The notes below the pieces were generated by a model, which did no database searches, had not been told where the DNA came from, and was given only the letters and a program-made list of their open reading frames with translations. A stretch of DNA of 5,474 bases from Balneolia bacterium (GTDB lineage: Bacteria; Bacteroidota; Rhodothermia; Balneolales; Cyclonatronaceae): the NCBI GenBank assembly GCA_003567135.1, contig PXAI01000326.1, positions 1 to 5,474 of the forward strand, in the 5' to 3' direction. The translations under genes and the position numbers were made by a program. This document shows, piece by piece, positions 1 to 5,474 of the stretch (within the stretch, counting starts at the first letter, position 1; each line of letters starts with the position of its first letter).

Positions 1-121
1 ACCTTAAAAAGTCGTTTTCATTTTCGGACTGAGCAAAAACGGGTGCAGCCAGCAGCATCACCAATAATGCCGATGCAAACCCCGTAATGATTTTATTCAA
101 AGGATTGTATTTATATTTCAT
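1..121 (-). CDS. N-terminus of an exported protein of unknown function (partial)
   Basis: The ATG at 121-119 opens a frame that stays open for 40 codons to the left edge, so the gene is cut off. The translation starts MKYKYNPLNKIITGF, continues through a hydrophobic core (about residues 11-29, rich in A, L, V, M) and reaches APVFAQSENEND. This is a textbook Sec signal peptide: basic n-region (K2, K4, K10), hydrophobic h-region, and a likely signal peptidase I site after A30 in VFA|QS. There is no cysteine in the cleavage region, so it is not a lipoprotein. The mature part begins with an acidic, polar stretch (SENENDF). No Shine-Dalgarno sequence precedes the ATG (ACACAACCC), which is common in Bacteroidota-type genomes. 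It lies 362 bp downstream of the large gene, on the same strand but beyond a terminator, so it is probably a separate transcription unit. The mature function cannot be told from 10 residues; a surface, periplasmic or outer-membrane role is inferred only from the signal peptide. Confidence 0.8.
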   Translation of the reverse strand, partial: MKYKYNPLNKIITGFASALLVMLLAAPVFAQSENENDFLR

Positions 122-245
122 GGGTTGTGTTGATTAGATGGAATGGTACCGGATTTACAATAGCGTTTAATCCAATACGGTTTAGTTGCTATGCGTGTAG
201 GTTTAAGCACTTAGCAAATAACGGATGATGTAAAAAATAATCAAC

Positions 246-263
246 ACATATTTTTATATATGT
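246..263. repeat. Inverted repeat ACATAT-N6-ATATGT
   Basis: Perfect 6-bp arms (246-251 and 258-263) flank a 6-nt T/A spacer. It lies about 125-142 bp upstream of the partial gene's start codon. The dyad could be an operator, but in such A/T-rich DNA a 6-bp palindrome is easily found by chance. The sequence is seen directly; the regulatory role is inference. Confidence 0.35.
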
Positions 264-290
264 AAATAATGTGATTTAAGGTAAATAATG
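262..290. repeat. Direct repeat GTAAATAATG, two copies 19 bp apart
   Basis: The 10-mer occurs exactly at 262-271 and 281-290. The following bases are also alike (TGATTTAAG versus GTGTTAGGT), so the unit resembles a 19-bp tandem repeat with an eroded second half. It overlaps the right arm of the adjacent inverted repeat. The 19-bp period is close to two helical turns, which would fit a dimeric regulator or tandem binding sites upstream of the gene at 1-121. No function is demonstrated. Confidence 0.4.
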
Positions 291-412
291 GTGTTAGGTA
301 TAGCCGTAAGTCTAAATAAAATTTTCTCCTGAATGCTTTACGAAGCGCCAGATTGAATCCGGATAAATTAAATAGTGTAAACGGGGCACGTTTTTTTCTT
401 GAGCTTGAAAGC

Positions 413-448
413 AAAAAAAAGCCCTGACCACAAATGTGATCAGGGCTT
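413..448 (-). terminator. Rho-independent terminator of the large secreted-protein gene
   Basis: Read on the minus strand, AAGCCCTGATCACA, a TTTG loop and TGTGGTCAGGGCTT form a hairpin followed by a run of eight T, of which the two nearest the stem can also extend it. The G/C-paired core is at 421-431 against 436-446, and the A-T pairs at 419-420/447-448 lengthen it. The one imperfect position (428/439) is C/A on the plus strand but G/U on the minus-strand transcript, so the stem is unbroken only for minus-strand transcription. It begins about 36 nt after the TAA stop at 486-484. On the plus strand a T6 run (452-457) follows after a 3-nt gap, so weak bidirectional function is possible, but no plus-strand gene is seen here. 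Confidence 0.88.
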
Positions 449-457
449 ACGTTTTTT

Positions 458-474
458 CGCGTTTTAGAAACGCG
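458..474. repeat. Small hairpin CGCGTTT-N3-AAACGCG in the 3' untranslated region
   Basis: Perfect 7-bp arms (458-464 and 468-474) enclose a 3-nt loop. The hairpin sits between the stop codon of the large gene and the main terminator. On the minus strand it is followed by A rather than T, so it is not itself an intrinsic terminator in the gene's direction. It may protect the 3' end of the message or simply be part of the trailer. Confidence 0.5.
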
Positions 475-483
475 TGTCCGGTG

Positions 484-3400
484 TTACTTCACCAGCATCA
501 TTTTCTGAGTCTGAACGAAGCTTCCGGCCTGCAGTCTGTACAGGTAGATACCGGAGGCGAGCCTTGAAGCATCAAAGCTTACCGTGTGGGTTCCTGCACT
601 TTGCATTCCGTTTGTCAACGTTGCAACTCTCTGACCCTGAACGTTAAACACGTCGAGGCGAACCTCAGCGGCTTCAGGCAGGGCATAGGTAATGTTGGTC
701 GTTGGGTTGAACGGATTCGGGTAGTTCTGGCCAAGTGCGAACTCGGTTGGAACTTCGCCGTCGTCGGCTACGCTAACGTCCATCAGGTTGTTGTAGAATA
801 CAACATCAAGTACCTGATCTTCGCCAACGAGAACAACTACGCGGTCTTCAGCGCCGTCAGGGCCAACCTGACCTTCCCATCCGTCATTCGGAAGCGGGCG
901 GTCGTCGCCGGCTACGATGAAGTATTTGTAACCGTACTCGGTTCCGGCTTCGCCTGAAAGCTCGTAAGTAATGGTGAATACGCCGGGCTCATCGCCTTCA
1001 ACGAGTTCTTCACCTTCAATTACGCTCCAGTCGTTGAATCCGCCGCGGAGGTAAACCATGTCACCTACGGATGGATCAAAGTTGCCGAGTTCTTCCTGAA
1101 CGCTCATGTTCACCTGGAAGGTAACCATTTCAGCGCTGTCATCTTCTTCGACAGTCAGCATTACAGGAACCTGAACCATCGGTGTATCCTCTACATTTGT
1201 AGATACGTTGATGAACGCGTTGTAAACGCCCGGCTCAAGGCCTGAGGAATCTACGGTCAGCGTGATTTCATCACTTTCGCCACCTGGGATTGAGCCACTT
1301 ACAGGGTCACCTGTGATCCATGTTGCAGGCACTTCATCTTCACCGAAGATAGAGATCGTATCAATTTTGATAACGAACATGTCTGTAACATCGTGGTGTC
1401 TCCAGGCGATGTGCACGGTTTCGCCGGCATAGTCACTCAGATCAATTTCACGCTGTTCCCAGATGTTGCTGGAAAGCGTTTCTGAGAAGAGCAGCTCGGT
1501 GAAATCTTCAGGAGCTGTTCCAGTGGTTGACAGGTATACACTGTAGTTTTCCAGTGGCCAGTCAGGATCCTGAGCAGCAGCCCAGAATTCGAGCGTATCG
1601 TTTGGCCCGAGCTCAACTGCAGGTGAAATGAGCCAGTTATCCGGATTTAGGGGTGTGCCCTGGAACCAGGAGAATGATCCGGCTGAACCTGTTCCGCTGT
1701 GTACATCCTCAGGGATATCAAACAGGAACCAGTTTTGTCCGTCGCCATCAGCATCGATTGCTGTCCAGCCTGCAGGCGGGAATACGCCACTGGAGAAATT
1801 CTCCTCAAGGCGAACCGTGCTGGATGGAGTTACATGCGGATGCGTGTTGGTGATGGTACGAATTTCGCCGTCGGTATTAATTACCATACGGGCCTGGCTT
1901 GCCTCAAGTGCTTCCGCTCTGGTAGCAAACTGCTGGAACGGGAAGTTACGGTACTGGCGAACCGCGTTTTTCAGGCGGTCAGAGCCGTCGACTGAACGCT
2001 CGCCTGTTTCAACCTGAGTTTCAACAATACCGCCACGGGCAGGGGAAGCATCGCGCGCACCGCTCTCATCGTCTTCCACGAAGCTGAGAGAGTAAACGAG
2101 CTGGTCGCCACCGTCCATACCTGCATTGGTAATGGTCATAGTAGAAGTAGTTGACTCACCGGCTGTAAGGGTGAACTCAAACTCTTCCGGTGTTACTTCC
2201 ACAACAGCAGGGCTGATTGCCTCACCGCGAAGCTGTACGAATACCGGGCTGTCTGCAGCATTGCTGTAGATAAACAGGGTACCGTTTTTAACTCTTGCAA
2301 GAAGTGGCGCGAAGGTCACATCAAGCATAAACATTTCTTCAGGAGCAAGCGTGAGAGGCTCGGTTTCAACTACATACGCATCGCGGTCTGTGTTGAAGAA
2401 GCTGATCTCAAGCATATCTGAACCTGTGTTAGATACCATAACCTGGTCAACGAATACTTCGCCAACGAGAACGGTACCGAAGTCGAGCAGATCAGGATCA
2501 ACTGCGATAGCAGGTACACCTGTTACATCGAGTGTTACCGGTACTTCAACTTCCGGAGTTTCCGGGTCGTTTGAAAGGATCGTGAGAATTTGCTCGTATG
2601 TACCGCCAAACAGATCGGTTGGATCGATGTTCAGGGTTACCGTTACAGACTCGCCGGGATCAACTGAACCTTCAGCAGGCTCAACTGATGTAACAACGTC
2701 ATCCATATCGGTTACACCGTTAAGGCCAAGCTCGCCGCTCCATACACCGGTATTGGCAGTGGTAATCCAGCCGTTACCGATCCAGACGTACAGGCCGTCC
2801 ATATCAATGGGTGTGTCGAGGTCGATAGTTGCGTCGATTGGATCGTCGAATGAACCGCCAACCCATGAAATGCGCTGGTCTGCACCAAGATCTGAAAGGC
2901 CGCCCATCTGAAGCAGAAGATTTGCTTCTTCGAAGTCGTCGCTGTCAGAAACGAGCAGGGCGAAATCGTTCGTCCATGTACCGCCGGTTGCGCTGAGCAG
3001 TTCCAGGAATGCAGTTACGCTGGTAAGTTCGCCCTGGAGGCCATCAGCAACTACCATGAACTCGCCATCGGAGAATTCAAGTTCTTCAAACTCAATCAGG
3101 AATGAGTCATCATCCATAAGCTCTACAGGGGTGCCTGTGTTGGCGGCACGTTCCATCTCGAAATTACGAATAACCTCAAGTGCTTCTTCTGATGGGTTTT
3201 CAAGATCGCCACTGAAGTGCTGATTCAGAACACTACGCTCGAAAGCGTCGTTGTTGTTGGCAGAAAATTCGTCAGCTGAGAACTGCTTGTAAGCAAGCGC
3301 AATGTTTTCTGCATCGATTTTAACACCATTGCTACTGCGCTCCATACCGAGGAAACCGTCGAACATAAAGTCGAGGCGTCCGTCGCCGTCGTTAGTAATA

Positions 3401-5376
3401 ACGAGTTCGGCTGTAACTACGTCGCCCTGGGCATCAGCATCCACGGAAGCTTCTGCTTCGATGCTTTCAGGATCAACAGTAATAACTGAAGGAAGTACAC
3501 CTTCGCCTGAAAGTGCTACGGATACAGTTGGGTTAACCGGATCGTTTGATTCAATAATAAGGTTACCGGTATCAACACCAGTTGACTCAGGCGCGTAGGT
3601 AATGTTTACATTCAGGCTCTGGTTTGGCCCGAGGAACTGCGCTTCATTGATATCATCTGAGAAAACGCTGTTGTCGGTAGTAACAGAAAGGATGATCAGG
3701 TTTTCACTTCCAACGTTGGAAATGGTGATCATTTCAGTTTCGTCAAAGCCTACGGTTACTTCACCGAATTCAACGTCATCATCTGAAACAGCTAATTCAG
3801 GACCTGAAGGAGTTCCGGCAAGAACATTGTCGAAATCCATCCAGAAATCACCGTTAAGCCTTTCGCCGGTTACCATAATCTGGATAAGCTCGTCTTCATA
3901 GTCAGAAAGATCCCATGAAACGGTGGCGTAGTCTGTGGTTACATCGTGGTTGCCGGCACCGAAAGTTTCGAGAACTTCTACGGTTTCGCCGAGGTCTGAA
4001 ATAACCATAACCTGCATTTCGAAATCGCCTGCAGGAGTAGCAGTATTTGGGTAGCCTGACCAGTTAACTACCCGGTAACTGAACTGGAGAACCGGATCTG
4101 ATCCTGCTTCAATAAGAGGAGTAGACCAGAAACCGGCAGCAGATGTTGTAGTTCCAAAAAGGTTCACAGCAAGACGCTGGGAATCATCCACACCGCCATC
4201 TTCGCGGATACCCATGCCGAAGGTTGCATTGTCGTGGCCGCCATCCCAACCGGGAGGAAGTGCCATGCCGCCGGTGCCATAGTCAGGATTTTCGAAATCC
4301 TCAAAGAGGAAATCAACAATCATGGGTTCGGTTACGCTGGCAACAAGTGAAAGTTCGAATGATTCGACGCCGGCAAGATCGGTTGATACAGTGGCAATCT
4401 CGTCAACATCACCTTCAACGTCAGGAAAGAAGGTAAAAGTAACCGACTCATCTTCACCTGAACCGATTGAAAAAGAAGCAGGTGATGCCTCAAATCCGGC
4501 CGGAACAGAAATGTTAACGGATACGTCTTCGTCGCTCAGGTTTGAGAAGGTAACTTCTGAATCTGCTGAATCCATCAGGGTAAGCAGATCGCCGAAGTCA
4601 ACAACGTTTGTGCTTACAGCAAGGTCGGCTGCAACCTGCGGGCGTACCATAAGATGGCTGTAGCCGGCAAAAACAGCACCTAATGCATCCCAATCTCCAC
4701 CGTTAGTTCTGAAAAAGCCGCTACCCTGTGTAGGGCTGTCTTCATCAGTGGCAAGGAAAACGTTGGTTGGTGTTGGCGGTTCCCAGCGAGCACCAATGAA
4801 CAACTCAACACCAGCTTCCAATTCAATTTCTGCATCAGAAACATCAACAGCAAGCCAAACCGGTGATGGAGGAATGCCTTGTGGAAGATCGGTAAAGGTT
4901 GCGTTCAAAGAAGCGAGTTCAGTACCGGGCTCACCGCCTGGTCCGTCGGAGTCGTAGAATACAACTTCGAAGTCGACTGAGTTTGGCCCGCCGGCAAGTG
5001 TCAGGAATGAAAAGCATACATTCTCAACAGCGCCGCCGAATGCTGAAGTATATCCTGCGATAGCTTCAACTTCATCAGCAACCGCCGGGTTACCGGATAC
5101 GCCGTTTTGAATCGTTCCGTTGTCGTTAATAATAAGGCCCGTTGCATCTTCACAGCTGATGGCGTTCATCAGTTGCGTATTAGTAGGGCTAAAGGATTGT
5201 ACAAAGTCACCCCCTGATGAGGCGAAATCAGCAATTTGCTGATTTGCAGCTACATTGTTGGGGTCTGCTTTAAGACTGGCATCCTGCGACATTGCCTGGC
5301 CGTAAGCCTGGCTGCCCGCCAATAGAAAAGCAAACAAAAAGACTGCTGTAGACAGTATCTTGTAGTTGTCTTTCAT
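484..5376 (-). CDS. Large multidomain T9SS-secreted surface protein (Ig-like / choice-of-anchor D and J domains, starch-binding-like module)
   Basis: A 1630-residue exported protein, probably an adhesin or glycan-binding surface protein; no catalytic motif is seen. The ATG at 5376-5374 is chosen because the signal peptide follows directly (MKDNYKILSTAVFLFAF, cleavage near residues 26-28 in AYGQA). An upstream TTG start would add 13 polar residues, and an in-frame TGA lies just beyond it. Domains in order, by eye: about 80-248 beta-sandwich with the only cysteines, C75 and C121, nearby or inside; 251-348 HYDIN-like Ig; 354-522 cleaved-adhesin/choice-of-anchor J; 526-628 choice-of-anchor D; 629-675 plus 892-952 an apparently split Ig domain around a helical arm (685-745) and a beta-domain (755-890); 954-1053 choice-of-anchor D; 1054-1100 plus 1349-1410 a second split Ig around a basic arm and a second J domain (1188-1345, DADGDG at 1208-1213); 1411-1530 CBM20/48-like module (VYLRGGFNDW); 1546-1630 T9SS type A sorting tail (NYPNPFNPTT, ASGIYLYRL). 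The protein is very acidic with nine lysines after the signal peptide. It is apparently monocistronic, with its own terminator. The secretion route is firm; the ligand is unknown. Confidence 0.93.
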   Translation of the reverse strand: MKDNYKILSTAVFLFAFLLAGSQAYGQAMSQDASLKADPNNVAANQQIADFASSGGDFVQSFSPTNTQLMNAISCEDATGLIINDNGTIQNGVSGNPAVADEVEAIAGYTSAFGGAVENVCFSFLTLAGGPNSVDFEVVFYDSDGPGGEPGTELASLNATFTDLPQGIPPSPVWLAVDVSDAEIELEAGVELFIGARWEPPTPTNVFLATDEDSPTQGSGFFRTNGGDWDALGAVFAGYSHLMVRPQVAADLAVSTNVVDFGDLLTLMDSADSEVTFSNLSDEDVSVNISVPAGFEASPASFSIGSGEDESVTFTFFPDVEGDVDEIATVSTDLAGVESFELSLVASVTEPMIVDFLFEDFENPDYGTGGMALPPGWDGGHDNATFGMGIREDGGVDDSQRLAVNLFGTTTSAAGFWSTPLIEAGSDPVLQFSYRVVNWSGYPNTATPAGDFEMQVMVISDLGETVEVLETFGAGNHDVTTDYATVSWDLSDYEDELIQIMVTGERLNGDFWMDFDNVLAGTPSGPELAVSDDDVEFGEVTVGFDETEMITISNVGSENLIILSVTTDNSVFSDDINEAQFLGPNQSLNVNITYAPESTGVDTGNLIIESNDPVNPTVSVALSGEGVLPSVITVDPESIEAEASVDADAQGDVVTAELVITNDGDGRLDFMFDGFLGMERSSNGVKIDAENIALAYKQFSADEFSANNNDAFERSVLNQHFSGDLENPSEEALEVIRNFEMERAANTGTPVELMDDDSFLIEFEELEFSDGEFMVVADGLQGELTSVTAFLELLSATGGTWTNDFALLVSDSDDFEEANLLLQMGGLSDLGADQRISWVGGSFDDPIDATIDLDTPIDMDGLYVWIGNGWITTANTGVWSGELGLNGVTDMDDVVTSVEPAEGSVDPGESVTVTLNIDPTDLFGGTYEQILTILSNDPETPEVEVPVTLDVTGVPAIAVDPDLLDFGTVLVGEVFVDQVMVSNTGSDMLEISFFNTDRDAYVVETEPLTLAPEEMFMLDVTFAPLLARVKNGTLFIYSNAADSPVFVQLRGEAISPAVVEVTPEEFEFTLTAGESTTSTMTITNAGMDGGDQLVYSLSFVEDDESGARDASPARGGIVETQVETGERSVDGSDRLKNAVRQYRNFPFQQFATRAEALEASQARMVINTDGEIRTITNTHPHVTPSSTVRLEENFSSGVFPPAGWTAIDADGDGQNWFLFDIPEDVHSGTGSAGSFSWFQGTPLNPDNWLISPAVELGPNDTLEFWAAAQDPDWPLENYSVYLSTTGTAPEDFTELLFSETLSSNIWEQREIDLSDYAGETVHIAWRHHDVTDMFVIKIDTISIFGEDEVPATWITGDPVSGSIPGGESDEITLTVDSSGLEPGVYNAFINVSTNVEDTPMVQVPVMLTVEEDDSAEMVTFQVNMSVQEELGNFDPSVGDMVYLRGGFNDWSVIEGEELVEGDEPGVFTITYELSGEAGTEYGYKYFIVAGDDRPLPNDGWEGQVGPDGAEDRVVVLVGEDQVLDVVFYNNLMDVSVADDGEVPTEFALGQNYPNPFNPTTNITYALPEAAEVRLDVFNVQGQRVATLTNGMQSAGTHTVSFDASRLASGIYLYRLQAGSFVQTQKMMLVK

Positions 5377-5474
5377 AAGTATATGTTTTGGTTTTGATAA
5401 TGAACGATTTAACAAGATTCAGATTCACAGAGTGAATTGAATTAACTTGATTTAACTCTACGCAACACCCTCTG
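5377..5474 (-). promoter_or_regulatory. Upstream leader of the large gene, with short repeats
   Basis: This is the only sequence available upstream of the large gene. Read on the minus strand, GTTAA recurs three times (plus-strand TTAAC at 5409-5413, 5442-5446 and 5452-5456); two of these sit in identical GTTAAATC 8-mers. An inverted repeat ATTCAC-AGA-GTGAAT lies at 5423-5437, about 47-61 bp before the ATG. The stretch just before the start codon (CAAAACCAAAACATATACTT) is A-rich with no Shine-Dalgarno match, as in many Bacteroidota-type genes. A promoter is likely nearby, but no clear -7/-33 pair was identified. Confidence 0.35.

Larger units (their letters stand above)
122..412. other. A/T-rich intergenic region, no gene seen
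   Basis: This stretch separates the terminator of the large gene from the start of the partial exported gene. On both strands the ATG-started frames I checked end within about ten codons, for example from the plus-strand ATG at 139. No tRNA- or riboswitch-like fold was recognised. It probably carries the promoter and 5' untranslated leader of the partial gene at 1-121, but no good Bacteroidota-type -7 box (TAnnTTTG) was found on the minus strand. Its notable contents are the direct and inverted repeats at 246-290, listed separately. Confidence 0.6.

Noticed and set aside
215..222. Possible -7 promoter box for the gene at 1-121 (minus-strand GTTATTTG)
   Set aside because: Only the TTTG half fits the TAnnTTTG consensus, and no TTG lies at the expected -33 distance.
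122..412. Short plus-strand frames such as the ATG at 139 and the ATG at 191
   Set aside because: They end after about 7-10 codons and have no ribosome-binding site or recognisable product.
484..741. C-terminal domain read as a FlgD-like hook-capping Ig fold
   Set aside because: The fold is related, but the NYPNPFNPTT motif, the ASGIYLYRL strand and the terminal MMLVK fit a T9SS sorting tail, and nothing flagellar is nearby.
1738..1755. DADGDG motif (residues 1208-1213) as a possible dockerin or EF-hand repeat
   Set aside because: There is a single copy, followed by QNW within a cleaved-adhesin context, with none of the paired helices of a dockerin.
2351..2911. Long open frame on the plus strand (186 codons), with several shorter ones at 586-957, 1628-2017, 3302-3901 and 4322-4957
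   Set aside because: All lie antisense inside the large gene. Their translations are low-complexity S/T/P/R-rich shadows of its acidic codons, with no signal peptide or recognisable domain.
5377..5415. Alternative TTG start 13 codons upstream of the chosen ATG
   Set aside because: It would place polar and basic residues (MLNRSLSKPKHIL) ahead of a complete signal peptide that already begins with its own ATG.

Overview
The window looks like chromosomal DNA from a halophilic or haloalkaliphilic member of the Bacteroidota/Balneolota/Rhodothermota group. Three things point there: a type IX secretion (T9SS) C-terminal sorting domain of the NYPNPFNPTT...ASGIYLYRL...MMLVK style, an A/T-rich start region with no Shine-Dalgarno sequence, and a very acidic, lysine-poor secreted protein. 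The phylum is inferred from sequence style only; Balneolota is my best guess.

Layout, all genes on the minus strand. Positions 5474-5377 are the A/T-rich upstream region of the main gene, with short repeats but no promoter I can call. Positions 5376-484 hold one very large gene encoding a 1630-residue secreted multidomain protein. Positions 474-413 hold a small hairpin followed by a strong intrinsic terminator. Positions 412-122 are an A/T-rich intergenic stretch with a 10-bp direct repeat and an inverted repeat and no gene. Positions 121-1 encode the first 40 residues of a second exported protein, with a clear signal peptide, that runs off the left edge.

The large protein enters the periplasm by a Sec signal peptide and is predicted to cross the outer membrane through T9SS. 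Between these signals it has an N-terminal beta-sandwich with the only two cysteines, three HYDIN/choice-of-anchor-D type Ig-like domains, two cleaved-adhesin/choice-of-anchor-J type domains, two further Ig-like domains that each appear to be split by a large insert, and a starch-binding-like module just before the sorting tail. I see no catalytic domain. The protein is best read as a cell-surface or released adhesin or glycan-binding protein. The terminator and the 362-bp gap suggest that the two genes are transcribed separately. I found no RNA gene, mobile element or CRISPR array.
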